Numbered from the stretch's first letter, positions 8,413-16,948 are shown. The stretch is 55,290 bases of DNA from Aquabacterium sp. (GCA_023150345.1 JAKLLB010000016.1:1-55290), one strand, 5' to 3'. The notes: generated by a model from the sequence alone, not told the origin. Numbers and translations: made by a program.

Positions 8413-9576
8413 TCAGTGGAAAGCTCGGGACAAGAGAGCGTCGAAGCTGGCTCTCGCCTTGACTAAGGCCTCGTGCTGTTGATCCATGAGTGAGGCTACA
8501 GCCTCGGTGCGACTCGCAAATTCGAGTTGGTCTGCGAGAGGCGGCAGCATTACGGTCGCGTCCTTGACGTTCTGCGCGCTGATAGTCGACAGGCCCGAGG
8601 TCGTCTTTCCCGCACGCAAGAGCGTCTGCCTACCAGCTTCCGAGTTCAGCAGTGCACACGCGTACTCGGGAAGGAGTCGATCGCGCAGTGGTCTGGCTCG
8701 AATCAGGTGATTCTGGTGGGTGCAGCCTGGAATGCTGTCGTCCCAGGTTGCGACGCGCCCGACTTCCTGAGGATTCCCATGTCCTTCGACGACGAGCAGG
8801 TCCCCGGCCTGCAATGCAGTTCGTCGGAATTCAGCTTCTGTCAGCCGAATGGACTTCATCTCGGCCAGGTCTAGCCGCCCGCGATGCACGTTGGCGACGC
8901 GCAGGTATGGCCGCTCCAACGGCAGTTCCGAACGGGCGCGCGTCACCTGTAGACCGCCCTGTACTTCGGCAAGCACGCCGAGTGAGTGCACGGGCCAGCC
9001 ACGGGGGTTCGTTGCCGGGTCGCCGAAAATGTCGATGAAGATCGCCGGGATCAGCTCGGCGGCCTTCTGCTGGGCTTCGCGACGCAGGCGGACGATGCCC
9101 TCGGCGCGGGCGAGCAGGTCGACGATGCGGCACTGCTCCTCCATGGCGGGGAGGCTTATCGGAAGCGACAGCACGAAGTCCATGTCGGCTCGCGGCATGC
9201 GCGCGCCGGAGCTGCGCTCGGCGACTTTCTTCACCGTCGCAGGCGCACGCAAGAAGTAGCTCAGATACCTCCTGTCGATCTGCGCAGATGGCAACAGCGG
9301 AATGATCTCGGTCGAGCACTTGCCCGGCGCGGTCGGCACGGCCACCTTGTTCAGGTAGGGCCGGAGCTTTCCGTACAGCACATGGCGCTCATCGAAGCGG
9401 AAGCTGTTCGCTTGCGGTACTTCCGGCGTCTTCGACAGTTCCCCGTCAAGGAATCGGCCCGTGCCGGACTCGATACCCTCCAGCCCCAGGTACGCAAGTT
9501 CGTCGGCGTGGCCCGGCCTGACCGACGTGCGGTCTTGAGAACAAACTTCGCCCAGCGTAACAAGACGCCGCGTCAT
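8413..9576 (-). CDS. hsdS: Type I restriction-modification specificity subunit
   Basis: 387 residues with two target-recognition domains. The first (about 1–140) is closed by LSLPISLPAMEEQCRIVDLL, the conserved boundary helix region; the second (about 190–350) ends with VMLPPLADQLEFASRTEAVA. FIDIFGDPATNPRGWPV marks the linker into the second domain. HsdS reads both halves of a bipartite DNA site for the methylase and the restriction complex. Its ATG overlaps the hsdM stop (ATGA at 9573–9576). The two TRDs differ from each other, so the site should be asymmetric. Confidence 0.93.
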   Translation of the reverse strand: MTRRLVTLGEVCSQDRTSVRPGHADELAYLGLEGIESGTGRFLDGELSKTPEVPQANSFRFDERHVLYGKLRPYLNKVAVPTAPGKCSTEIIPLLPSAQIDRRYLSYFLRAPATVKKVAERSSGARMPRADMDFVLSLPISLPAMEEQCRIVDLLARAEGIVRLRREAQQKAAELIPAIFIDIFGDPATNPRGWPVHSLGVLAEVQGGLQVTRARSELPLERPYLRVANVHRGRLDLAEMKSIRLTEAEFRRTALQAGDLLVVEGHGNPQEVGRVATWDDSIPGCTHQNHLIRARPLRDRLLPEYACALLNSEAGRQTLLRAGKTTSGLSTISAQNVKDATVMLPPLADQLEFASRTEAVASLMDQQHEALVKARASFDALLSRAFH

Positions 9577-11243
9577 GCCGTTCGTTCGTCGAGCGCCAGC
9601 CGGAGGGCTTCGACTTCTTCCGCAATCTCCGCCTCGATCGCCGCCAGTTCGTCCAGCAACTCGCGTGGATCCCTGTGCTCAACCTGCGCCTGGCTCATCG
9701 GCCGATACCGTCCCGCCGACAGATTGAAGTCGTTGGCCCGCAGCGCTGCCGTATCGGCAAACCACCACTTCTCGCCCCACTCGGCCGCGGCATCGCGCAC
9801 CGCCCACTTTTCCCACGCCGACTCGCGTAGCACATAGGCCTGCACCAGCCCGGGAAGATCGTCGGTCTCGATCGGCGTGTCGTGGTTGGCGTCGAGCTTG
9901 TAGCCGTCGTCGTCGGCATGCAGGAACAGCACGCGCTCGGTGCTGCCGCCCCTTCGGAAGAACAGCACCGAGGTCTTCACGCCGCTGTAGGGCTGGAACA
10001 CGCCACCCGGCAGGCTGAGCACGGCCTCGACGCGGTGGTTCTCGATCAGCTGCCGGCGCAGTTCCTTGTGCGCGCCGGTGGAGCCGAACAGCACGCCCTC
10101 GGGCACGATCACGCCGCAGCGCCCGCCCGGCCGCAGGCTGTCCATCATGTACTTCAGGAACAGCAGTTCGGTCGCGGTGGTGGTGCCGACCTTCACGTCT
10201 TCGACGATGCGGTCGCGGTCCACGCGGCCCGAGAACGGCGGGTTGGCCAGGATGACATGGAAGCCATCGGCCGGCAGGCCCAGCTCGGCCTTGCGCTCGG
10301 CGTCCTGCGTGGTGGTCAACACGTTGCGCAACTGGATGCGCACGTCGGGCAGGCCGCGCAACGTGAGGTTCATCGTGGCCAGCCGCACCATCTTCGGATC
10401 CACGTCGTTGCCGAAGAAGGTTGCGGCGTTTAACGCGCTCACCTGTGCCGCTGAGAGCTTGTCGCCCAGGCCGCGCCGCTGCGGCTTGCCGTCCAGCTCG
10501 GCGGTGGTGATGGCGCTGGGCGACGAGTTCGCCAGGCGCATGTGGTTGTAGGCCGCCACCAGAAAGCCCGCTGTGCCGGCGGCCGGGTCGTAGATGGTCT
10601 CGCCGACCTTGGGGTCGATCATCTCGACGATGGTGCGGATCACGTGCCGCGGCGTGCGGAACTGGCCCAGCTCGCCGGCCTGCTTGATCTGCCGCAGCAC
10701 ATGCTCGAACAGGTCGCCCTTGGTGTCGGCGTCGGCCTGGTCCAGGCGCAGACCGTCGACCAGGTTGATCACCTGGGTCAGCACCGTGGGTTCGTCGATG
10801 GTGAGCCGCGCGCCGGCCATGAAGTTAGTCGCGCCGCCCTGCCCCAGCTCGGCGAAGAAGGCGAACACCTCGTCGCGCACGAAGCGCACCAGCGATTCGC
10901 CTGACAGGCCCTTGGCCCAGATCGACCAGCGGAAGCGCTCGCGCGGGATGTTGGAGGCGGTGCTCAGGGCTGTGGCGCTGGCACCGTGCGCGTCCTGCGC
11001 GGCCAGACCGGCCGCAGCGTTGAGCGGGTTCCTCAGCTCCCAGGTGCCGTCGAACAGGCTGGTGTACGGCTTCTTGAGGAACCGGGCGCGGGCACGGTTC
11101 TCGGCGTCGATGCACTCGACGAGGTAGAAAAAGAACAGGAACGACAGTTGCTCGGCATTGCTCACCGGGTCGGGGTAGCCGCCACCGAAGAGGTAGTCGC
11201 GGATCTGGTCGATCGACCGACGCATGTCGGGGGTCAGGGGCAT
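9573..11243 (-). CDS. hsdM: Type I restriction-modification DNA adenine methyltransferase subunit
   Basis: 556 residues from MPLTPDMRRSIDQIRDYLFG; a 33-codon in-frame upstream extension overlapping vapC is discarded. An N-terminal HsdM helical domain (about 5–150) is followed by the N6-adenine methylase domain with GQFRTPRHVI, the SAM motif YDPAAGTAGFLVA (218–230) and the catalytic NPPF (334–337). It methylates adenine in the site read by HsdS and is needed for both modification and restriction. It follows the PIN toxin gene by seven bases and overlaps hsdS. All key motifs are intact. Confidence 0.95.
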   Translation of the reverse strand: MPLTPDMRRSIDQIRDYLFGGGYPDPVSNAEQLSFLFFFYLVECIDAENRARARFLKKPYTSLFDGTWELRNPLNAAAGLAAQDAHGASATALSTASNIPRERFRWSIWAKGLSGESLVRFVRDEVFAFFAELGQGGATNFMAGARLTIDEPTVLTQVINLVDGLRLDQADADTKGDLFEHVLRQIKQAGELGQFRTPRHVIRTIVEMIDPKVGETIYDPAAGTAGFLVAAYNHMRLANSSPSAITTAELDGKPQRRGLGDKLSAAQVSALNAATFFGNDVDPKMVRLATMNLTLRGLPDVRIQLRNVLTTTQDAERKAELGLPADGFHVILANPPFSGRVDRDRIVEDVKVGTTTATELLFLKYMMDSLRPGGRCGVIVPEGVLFGSTGAHKELRRQLIENHRVEAVLSLPGGVFQPYSGVKTSVLFFRRGGSTERVLFLHADDDGYKLDANHDTPIETDDLPGLVQAYVLRESAWEKWAVRDAAAEWGEKWWFADTAALRANDFNLSAGRYRPMSQAQVEHRDPRELLDELAAIEAEIAEEVEALRLALDERTA

Positions 11244-11250
11244 GGCGTCC

Positions 11251-11664
11251 TTAGAGTTCAGCGCGCGCGATGCCCGCGCCGGCCATGGCTTTTTGCAGGG
11301 CTTCGTCCAGCGTGGCCAGGGGCAAGGCGCGCCGCAGCGCAAGTTCCAGATAGGCGGCGTCGTAGGCGCTCAGGCCATGTCGGGCCGCCAGGGCATCGAG
11401 CGTGGTCATCGCCACGGGCTCGCGGTCGACGCGCAGGCGAAGGGCCTGTGCGTGAACCACCAGTTCCTGCCGCTTGGCCGCCGTGATGCGCCGGCGCCGC
11501 TGGGCGCTGAGCATCAGGTTGCCCACCTCCAGCAGCCAAAGCGCTGGCACCCAGACCTCGCCCTCGGCCGTGGCCTGCAAGGCGGCCTCGGTGTAGGGCG
11601 TGGCTTCGTCAGGCAGGAACCAGGCAGCGCTGACAGATGCGTCGACAACGATGGCGACGCTCAA
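11251..11664 (-). CDS. vapC: PIN-domain toxin (VapC-like) inside the hsd operon
   Basis: 137 residues. PIN-domain acidic residues are visible: Asp8 in VVDASVSAAWFLPDE, the Glu of YTEAAL, and the C-terminal GLSAYDAAYLELALRRALPL with the YDAAYLELA signature, followed by LATLDEALQKA. Family members are ribonucleases, often cutting tRNA or rRNA. The start is TTG at 11664, overlapping the antitoxin stop (TTGA), a coupling typical of TA pairs. It lies directly before hsdM, so toxin and methylase are expected on one transcript. Confidence 0.88.
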   Translation of the reverse strand: MSVAIVVDASVSAAWFLPDEATPYTEAALQATAEGEVWVPALWLLEVGNLMLSAQRRRRITAAKRQELVVHAQALRLRVDREPVAMTTLDALAARHGLSAYDAAYLELALRRALPLATLDEALQKAMAGAGIARAEL

Positions 11665-11903
11665 CGCCGGCCCTCGGCGATGAGGTCACGCGCCTTCAGG
11701 TTACCCAGGCTGACGCCCTGGCGCGCGGCCAGCAGGCCGGCCACGGCATCGCGTGCGGCGCTGGCGCTGTCTTGTTCGCGGGGCAAGGCCAGTTGCGCGA
11801 CCACCTTGCCGCGGCGCGTGATGGCGATGACTTCGCCGCGCTGCACGCGCTCGATCAGCTCGGACAGGCGGTTCTTGGCTTCGTACAGGGCGACTTCGGT
11901 CAT
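11661..11903 (-). CDS. vapB: Phd/YefM-type antitoxin paired with the PIN toxin
   Basis: 80 residues from MTEVALYEAKNRLSELIERV, then RGEVIAITRRGKVVAQLALP, the Phd/YefM DNA-binding fold, and a C-terminal toxin-binding tail GVSLGNLKARDLIAEGRR. AGGAG six bases before the ATG at 11903 decides the start over an ATG ten codons upstream. It should neutralise the PIN toxin and repress its own promoter; a perfect 14-bp palindrome and a TAGAAT -10-like element lie just upstream. It sits 90 bp after hsdR, the only sizeable gap in the operon. Confidence 0.88.
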   Translation of the reverse strand: MTEVALYEAKNRLSELIERVQRGEVIAITRRGKVVAQLALPREQDSASAARDAVAGLLAARQGVSLGNLKARDLIAEGRR

Positions 11904-11929
11904 GCGGGGCTCCTGGATTGGCCCGAGGC

Positions 11930-11953
11930 GCATTCTATCTGGCTAGCTAGCCA
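11930..11953 (-). promoter_or_regulatory. Candidate internal promoter and antitoxin operator for vapBC-hsdMS
   Basis: TGGCTAGCTAGCCA (11940–11953) is a perfect 14-bp palindrome. TAGAAT on the minus strand (11932–11937) resembles a -10 box about 30 bases before the antitoxin ATG. Both lie in the 90-bp gap between hsdR and the antitoxin gene. TA antitoxins usually bind such palindromes to repress themselves; here that would also govern hsdM and hsdS. Function inferred. Confidence 0.5.
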
Positions 11954-11993
11954 TCTTCAAGCGCCATCGGGCTCGCCGAGGCGAAGCGCGGGC

Positions 11994-14165
11994 TCAGTGC
12001 TTGGAGTCGCTGAAACCCGGGCGGTCGGCCCCTCGGGGCTCGCGCGGTCCACCGACATCGGCGGGGCCGCCGAACATGTGCTCGTTCAGGCTGCCGATCA
12101 CCTCGGCCAGCCGCTCCTGGCGGCCAAAGACGCGCACCGCCTGCGCCAGGCCGCCGAGCTGCGAAAAGGGGTGAAAGGCGAACTGGTCGAGCGAGAACTC
12201 GGCGTCGGGCCCGGCGTAGTGGTCGGCATTCGCGCGGAACTGGTGGCCGATCATGCGCAGCCAAGTCTCTTCGCCCGCACCGAGGTCGGTGCGCTGCAGC
12301 AGCCAAGCCTCGAAGCGCGCACCCAGCTCGGCGGCTCGCTGCTCCGACGCTTCGGGGAAGACCATGTTCCCGTTCTCGTCGACGGTGATCCATTCGCGCG
12401 TGGTGGGGTCGATGTGGTCGTCCACGTCCAGCGCCAGCAGGCGGCGCGGCTCGTACTTCTTCCGCTTCTGCGGGTCGCGAATGACGCCGCCGTCCGCAAA
12501 GTCGTCGTCATCGCCGTGGTAGTCGGAGACGCCGACGAAGTCGAACATCGTGAAGGTGGGCTTGTTGCGCGCCTTGCGCGTGCCGCGACCGCGCATCTGT
12601 TGGTACAGGATGGCCGATCGCGTGAAGCGGGCGAACACGAGGCTCACCACCTCGGGGCAGTCGAAGCCGGTGTCGAGCATGTTCACCGACACCAGGATCT
12701 GCGGGAACGGTTCCTTCTTGAAGCGACGGATCTTGCTTATCCCGTCCACCGTGTCGTCGGCGCCATGGCCGCTGACCACGTAGTCGGCGAAGCGCACGTC
12801 GGGCGACGGTTTGAGGTGCGCGAACTCTGCATCGAAGAGCTGCGCCAGAGTCTCGGCGTGCTTCTTGGTCACGGCGAAGACAATGGCCTTGCCCAGCAGC
12901 GGCTTGCGCAGCACGCCCTTGGCGTCGATGTAGCCCTGGTCGAGTACCTGGCGGTACTCGCGAACGATGGCTCGGTTGCGCTGGGGAATGGTGAAGCGGC
13001 GCTCCAGCGCGGAAGGGTCGACGGTGATCGTTTCCTTGTCGCCGAAGAGCTTCTCGAGCTCGGCGCGGGTTGGCGCGTCCATGGCCGACCAGTCGAGCTC
13101 GGCCTTCTTGACCTCGAAGCCACCCTCCGCAGCAGTCTTGACCGTCTGGGCCTTGTAGATCTGGTATGGGACGAGATAGCCATCGCGGATAGCCGTCTTG
13201 AGCTTGTACGAGAACGTGGGCGCCTCGACCTCGAAGAAGCGCAGCGTGTCGCGCACGAACGCCCTGTCCTCGTCGTCGCCGCCGCCGCCGGAATCGGGAT
13301 CGGCCACGCAAGGCGTTGCCGTGAGACCGACCTGCACGCCGTCGAAGTGCCGCAGTACACCGCTCCACTGGCCGTAGATGCTGCGGTGGCACTCGTCGCT
13401 GATGACCAGATCGAAATAACCGCTGGAGTACTCGGCGTACAGGTTCACCATGCTCTGCAGCGTGGTGATGGTGATGCGCTTCTCGTCCTGGAAGCGCCGG
13501 CCGGCGCGCAGTACATAGGCCGGGTAATCCGGCAGATGTTCGGCGAAGGCGTCTTCCGTCTGCTTGGCCAGCGGGATGCGGTCGACCAGGAACAGCACGC
13601 GGGTGATCGCGTTGGCCTCGAACAGGCGCTTGATGAACGCGGCAGCCGTGCGCGTCTTGCCCGTGCCAGTGGCCATCTCGACCAGCAGCTTGCGCCGACC
13701 CAGACCGATCTCGCGGCACAGGGTGTCGATGCACTCGATCTGGTAGTCACGTTCGACGATGCGCCGGTCAATGGCCACGCTTACAGGGTCGCAGCGCACT
13801 GAAAGCGTGGCGATGCGGCGCTCCAGGTCGTCCTGCTTGAAGATCGTCTTCACGGGCCGCGGATAAGCCTCGCGCTGCCACTCCCAGAACAGAACCTCCT
13901 CGCCATTGCTTAGGAATACGTAGGGCACACCGAGTTGATGCGCATAGGCCTTCGCCTGCGCCGCGGCATCGCCTGGGCTGATCGAGTAGCGCTTGGCTTC
14001 GATCACGGCCAGCGACCGGCCATGGCGGTCGCACAGTACATAGTCAGCGCGGGTGCCATCGGGCAACTGGACCTCGAAGCGGACGGCGTTGGTGTCGAGC
14101 GTGTCCCACCCTTGCGCCGCGAGCAGCGCGTCGATCTTCACCCGGGCAAAGGCTTCGTTGCTCAT
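11994..14165 (-). CDS. hsdR: Type I restriction enzyme R subunit (EcoEI-like)
   Basis: 723 residues. The N-terminal nuclease domain shows Asp41 and Glu56-Ala-Lys58 (ADYVLCDRHGRSLAVIEAKR), the PD-(D/E)XK pattern. The superfamily 2 helicase motor has Walker A ATGTGKT (165–171), DECH (257–260), GLTATP, and a C-terminal helicase half with DTGFDCPEVVSLVFARFTRS and QQMRGRGTR. The C-terminus FHPFSQLGGLAQAVRVFG then EVIGSLNEHMF is the usual EcoEI-type ending, so the protein is complete though short. It translocates DNA and cuts unmethylated invading DNA with HsdM/HsdS. It starts one base after the ParE/RelE toxin stop. Confidence 0.94.
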   Translation of the reverse strand: MSNEAFARVKIDALLAAQGWDTLDTNAVRFEVQLPDGTRADYVLCDRHGRSLAVIEAKRYSISPGDAAAQAKAYAHQLGVPYVFLSNGEEVLFWEWQREAYPRPVKTIFKQDDLERRIATLSVRCDPVSVAIDRRIVERDYQIECIDTLCREIGLGRRKLLVEMATGTGKTRTAAAFIKRLFEANAITRVLFLVDRIPLAKQTEDAFAEHLPDYPAYVLRAGRRFQDEKRITITTLQSMVNLYAEYSSGYFDLVISDECHRSIYGQWSGVLRHFDGVQVGLTATPCVADPDSGGGGDDEDRAFVRDTLRFFEVEAPTFSYKLKTAIRDGYLVPYQIYKAQTVKTAAEGGFEVKKAELDWSAMDAPTRAELEKLFGDKETITVDPSALERRFTIPQRNRAIVREYRQVLDQGYIDAKGVLRKPLLGKAIVFAVTKKHAETLAQLFDAEFAHLKPSPDVRFADYVVSGHGADDTVDGISKIRRFKKEPFPQILVSVNMLDTGFDCPEVVSLVFARFTRSAILYQQMRGRGTRKARNKPTFTMFDFVGVSDYHGDDDDFADGGVIRDPQKRKKYEPRRLLALDVDDHIDPTTREWITVDENGNMVFPEASEQRAAELGARFEAWLLQRTDLGAGEETWLRMIGHQFRANADHYAGPDAEFSLDQFAFHPFSQLGGLAQAVRVFGRQERLAEVIGSLNEHMFGGPADVGGPREPRGADRPGFSDSKH

Positions 14166-14166
14166 G

Positions 14167-14568
14167 TCAGCGCTCCGGGCTACCCGCCTGTCCGGCCCAA
14201 AGCCGAGAGAACTGGAAAGAAAGTTCGCGGTGGTGCCGAATCGACAGCAGATGAACCAGGTGGCCCGGCGTCGCCACGGTGTACAGAATCAGGTAGTCCC
14301 CATGCAGGTACTCGCGCAGGCGATCGGCCGCACCCGCCGGCAGGGCAGCGAGCTGCGCAAGGGCCTCGGCAGACTGCGGCGGCTGGTCCAGATAGCGCCG
14401 CCCGATGCGGGGGAAGCGCCGGAGATTGGGGATGACGGTGGTGCGGAGTTCGTCCAGCAGCCTGTCGCAGGCCGACGCCGCGTCGGCCTCGTTCAGGAAG
14501 GACTCGATCGCCGCCAGCCGGTCCAGGAAACTGGCCGTCAGTTCGACGCGAACGACAGGCTCAGCCAC
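14167..14568 (-). CDS. RelE/ParE-family toxin
   Basis: 133 residues. ELTASFLDRLAAIESFLNEA forms the N-terminal helical hairpin, followed by FPRIGRRYLDQPP, LREYLHGDYLILYTV and VHLLSIRHHRELSF, matching the ParE/RelE fold. Family toxins are gyrase poisons (ParE) or ribosome-dependent mRNA nucleases (RelE); which applies cannot be told by eye. It overlaps the upstream antitoxin gene by eight bases and ends one base before hsdR. Confidence 0.85.
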   Translation of the reverse strand: MAEPVVRVELTASFLDRLAAIESFLNEADAASACDRLLDELRTTVIPNLRRFPRIGRRYLDQPPQSAEALAQLAALPAGAADRLREYLHGDYLILYTVATPGHLVHLLSIRHHRELSFQFSRLWAGQAGSPER

Positions 14569-14911
14569 GTTTGCGCGCAGTCCCGCTGGCCTTCACCTTG
14601 CCCGACGTGCCGGCCGGCGGCGCTCCGGCCCGCCGCGCCTGCAGCGCGGCAATGCCTTCATCCGCATCCTGAGTCCGCCCGGCTGCAATGTCAGCGAGGC
14701 CACGGCGCGCATCGTCGATCAGCAGCAGGTGGATGCGCTCACGCTCCAAGCGGTGGTAGTAGTCCAGGCGCTCGGCGTCGATGAGGGCGACATAGCTCTC
14801 GCCGTTCTTGGTGATGATCTTCTCGGCACCGGCCTTGACCTGTTCAGCCAGGTCGGACAGCGTGGCACGCGCCTGGGTGAACGGCACCACGTCGCTCGCA
14901 GAGATTCCCAT
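14561..14911 (-). CDS. Phd/YefM-type antitoxin, first gene of the accessory operon
   Basis: 116 residues from MGISASDVVPFTQARATLSD, then LAEQVKAGAEKIITKNGESY and VALIDAERLDYYHRLERERI, a Phd/YefM DNA-binding domain followed by a helical extension. The C-terminal 30 residues are Ala/Gly/Lys-rich. The frame extends 41 codons upstream, but the Phd domain begins here and a palindrome lies just before this ATG. It should neutralise the RelE/ParE toxin and autoregulate; being first in the operon it may set expression of the whole restriction system. Confidence 0.85.
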   Translation of the reverse strand: MGISASDVVPFTQARATLSDLAEQVKAGAEKIITKNGESYVALIDAERLDYYHRLERERIHLLLIDDARRGLADIAAGRTQDADEGIAALQARRAGAPPAGTSGKVKASGTARKRG

Positions 14912-14931
14912 GGCACGTGCATCCGGTAGTT

Positions 14932-14943
14932 GCAGAATTCTGC
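14932..14943. promoter_or_regulatory. Candidate antitoxin operator upstream of the accessory operon
   Basis: GCAGAATTCTGC, a perfect 12-bp palindrome, ends 21 bases before the antitoxin ATG. Position and symmetry fit an autoregulatory site for the Phd/YefM protein. No clear -10/-35 pair was identified. Inferred role. Confidence 0.45.
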
Positions 14944-15189
14944 GCAGTCTACGCGCTTCCGCGCACAGCGGAAAGGTCAGCGCGCCTGTACCGCGCGAGA
15001 CACCTTGTGCGTGGTGTTGGCGAGAGCGCCGCACGCCGGGTCAAGGGCGGGCGCTGTCCGGCGCAGCAAACCCTTGACGCGGCGCGCCAGCCTTCGCCCA
15101 CACGCTCCACAGCCTCCCACCACCATCAATAAACAAGAGCCAAAGGCTCAAGTCCTATCGGGGCGACAAGTACTCTGACGCGGCGGGGC
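14944..15189. other. Intergenic DNA between the operon start and the right repeat
   Basis: No gene is supported. It must hold the promoter for the nine-gene minus-strand operon. A small hairpin GAGCC–AAA–GGCTC lies near 15137–15149. No integrase, tRNA or IS fragment was seen. Confidence 0.5.
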
Positions 15190-15348
15190 CCCAGATGCGG
15201 CCTCGTCCCGATGCGATGTCAAGAAACCGCCCGGGACCAGAAGAGACAAAAACCCCAGTCGAATCAACGATCTGGGGTTTCGTTCGGAATCATCCAGGAC
15301 GTCCGCAGACGCCCCGGGCCGCATCACATGTGGTCGATCATCACCTGC
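15190..15348. repeat. Right direct repeat, covering the icd 3' end and terminator
   Basis: Partner of the repeat at 6443–6600, 8,747 bp away in the same orientation. The highly similar part is 15190–15310; weaker similarity runs through the icd stop at 15324 into its last codons (about 15348). This copy has the intact terminator hairpin and intact icd end, so it is either the native site or the element-borne copy that restores icd. Confidence 0.85.
15248..15280 (-). terminator. Intrinsic terminator of icd
   Basis: Minus-strand hairpin with arms AAACCCCAG and CTGGGGTTT (plus-strand positions 15250–15258 and 15272–15280), nine perfect pairs and a 13-base loop, followed on the minus strand by a run of T. 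It lies about 45 bases past the icd stop. Confidence 0.8.
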
Positions 15349-16577
15349 CCGAAACCGGAGCACGACACCTGCGTGGCGCCATCCATCAGGCGCGCAAAGT
15401 CGTAGGTGACCTTCTTGCTGAGGATGGCCTTCTCCATGGAGGAGATGATCAGGTCAGCGGCTTCCTTCCAGCCCATGTGGCGCAGCATCATCTCCGCCGA
15501 GAGGATTTCCGAGCCCGGGTTCACGTAGTCCTTGCCGGCGTATTTGGGCGCCGTGCCGTGGGTGGCTTCGAACATGGCCACCGAGTCGCTCAGGTTGGCG
15601 CCCGGGGCGATGCCGATGCCGCCGACCTGGGCCGCCAGAGCGTCGGAAATGTAGTCGCCGTTGAGGTTGAGCGTGGCGATCACCGAGTACTCGGCCGGAC
15701 GCAGGATGATCTGCTGCAGGAAGGCGTCGGCGATCGAGTCCTTGATCACGATGTCCTTGCCGGTCTTCGGGTTCTGGAACTTGCACCACGGACCGCCGTC
15801 GATCAGCTGGGCACCGAATTCACGTTGTGCCAGCGCATAGCTCCAGTCACGGAAGCCACCTTCCGTGAACTTCATGATGTTGCCCTTGTGCACGATGGTG
15901 ACGCTGGGCTTGTCGTTGTCGATCGCGTACTGGATTGCCTTGCGCACCAGGCGTTCGGTGCCCTCCTTCGAGACCGGCTTGATGCCGATGCCAGAGGTCT
16001 GCGGGAAGCGGATCTTCTTGACCCCCATTTCCTCCTGCAGGAACTTGATGACCTTCTTGGCCTTGTCGGTCTGGGCCTCCCACTCGATGCCGGCGTAGAT
16101 GTCTTCCGAGTTCTCGCGGAAGATCACCATGTCGACCTTGTGGGGTTCCTTCACCGGGCTGGGAACACCCGCGAAGTACTGCACCGGGCGCAGGCAGACA
16201 TAGAGGTCGAGTTCCTGGCGCAGCGCAACATTGAGCGAGCGAATGCCGCCACCCACCGGTGTCGTCAGCGGGCCCTTGATGGACACGACATAGTCGCGCA
16301 GCACTTCCAGCGTTTCTTCAGGCAGCCAGACGTCGGGACCATAGACCTTGGTCGACTTCTCGCCGGCGTAGATCTCCATCCAGTGGATGGTGCGCTTGCC
16401 GCCGTAGGCCTTCTGCACAGCCGCGTCGACCACCTTGATCATCACCGGCGTGATGTCGAAGCCGGTGCCGTCGCCCTCGATGTACGGAATGATCGGCTGG
16501 TCGGGCACGTTCAGGGAGTAGTCTGCATTGACCGTGATCTTCTGGCCGCCCTCGGGCACCTTGATGTGCTGGTACAT
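15324..16577 (-). CDS. icd: NADP-dependent isocitrate dehydrogenase
   Basis: 417 residues, the normal length of the homodimeric bacterial enzyme. Motifs: [15 protein letters not shown] near the N-terminus, [20 protein letters not shown] with the substrate-binding Ser and Arg cluster, [13 protein letters not shown], and [20 protein letters not shown] then [20 protein letters not shown] for metal and cofactor binding. It converts isocitrate to 2-oxoglutarate in the TCA cycle. The C-terminus FGQVMIDHM lies within the right direct repeat, so the last few codons are shared (diverged) with the left repeat. The 3' end of icd is a known integration site for some phages and islands in other bacteria. 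Confidence 0.97.
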   Translation of the reverse strand: MYQHIKVPEGGQKITVNADYSLNVPDQPIIPYIEGDGTGFDITPVMIKVVDAAVQKAYGGKRTIHWMEIYAGEKSTKVYGPDVWLPEETLEVLRDYVVSIKGPLTTPVGGGIRSLNVALRQELDLYVCLRPVQYFAGVPSPVKEPHKVDMVIFRENSEDIYAGIEWEAQTDKAKKVIKFLQEEMGVKKIRFPQTSGIGIKPVSKEGTERLVRKAIQYAIDNDKPSVTIVHKGNIMKFTEGGFRDWSYALAQREFGAQLIDGGPWCKFQNPKTGKDIVIKDSIADAFLQQIILRPAEYSVIATLNLNGDYISDALAAQVGGIGIAPGANLSDSVAMFEATHGTAPKYAGKDYVNPGSEILSAEMMLRHMGWKEAADLIISSMEKAILSKKVTYDFARLMDGATQVSCSGFGQVMIDHM

Positions 16578-16726
16578 GTGCGTTGGCTCCGCGCGTTGCG
16601 CTGGGGTTGGGGTTAGACCCGAAATTTTATGTCAGCCGGACTGTCAACCGACTGACGATGCCCTGCGTTGACCGCAAGCCTTCCCAAAGCAGGAGGGCGA
16701 GTTCAACTTTCGAAAGGTACTTTGAC

Positions 16727-16906
16727 ATGAACAAGCTCCTGGCCGCCCTGATCGCCGCCGCTTTCGCCACCGCTGGCGCCTTCGCCGCCGATGCCAAGAA
16801 GGAAGAGGCCAAGCCCGCTGCGGCTGCTGCCTCCGCCGCCAAGAAGGATGCCAAGAAGGAAGACAAGAAGGCTGCCGCTCCGGCCGCTTCCGCCGCCAAG
16901 AAGTAA
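16727..16906 (+). CDS. Small exported Ala/Lys-rich protein
   Basis: 59 residues. MNKLLAALIAAAFATAGAFA is a textbook signal peptide; the mature part is low-complexity Ala, Lys, Glu and Pro with ASAAKK repeated. Start chosen at the signal peptide; an open upstream extension is discarded. Such highly charged periplasmic tails are common in Burkholderiales but have no assigned role. Divergent from icd (149-bp gap) and followed by a strong hairpin. Function unknown. Confidence 0.7.
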   Translation: MNKLLAALIAAAFATAGAFAADAKKEEAKPAAAAASAAKKDAKKEDKKAAAPAASAAKK

Positions 16907-16948
16907 TTCCTGGTTCGGTTCGTCTGGGGCAGCGCATGCCCCGACCCT

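Noticed and set aside
11637-13802. 721-codon plus-strand frame opposite hsdR and vapBC
   Set aside because: Lies fully opposite well-supported genes and has no recognisable domain.
15211-15405. Small frame shared by both direct repeats (MRCQETARDQKRQKPQSNQR and its relative at 6464)
   Set aside because: Its conservation is explained by the DNA repeat; it overlaps the icd terminator and has no ribosome site.
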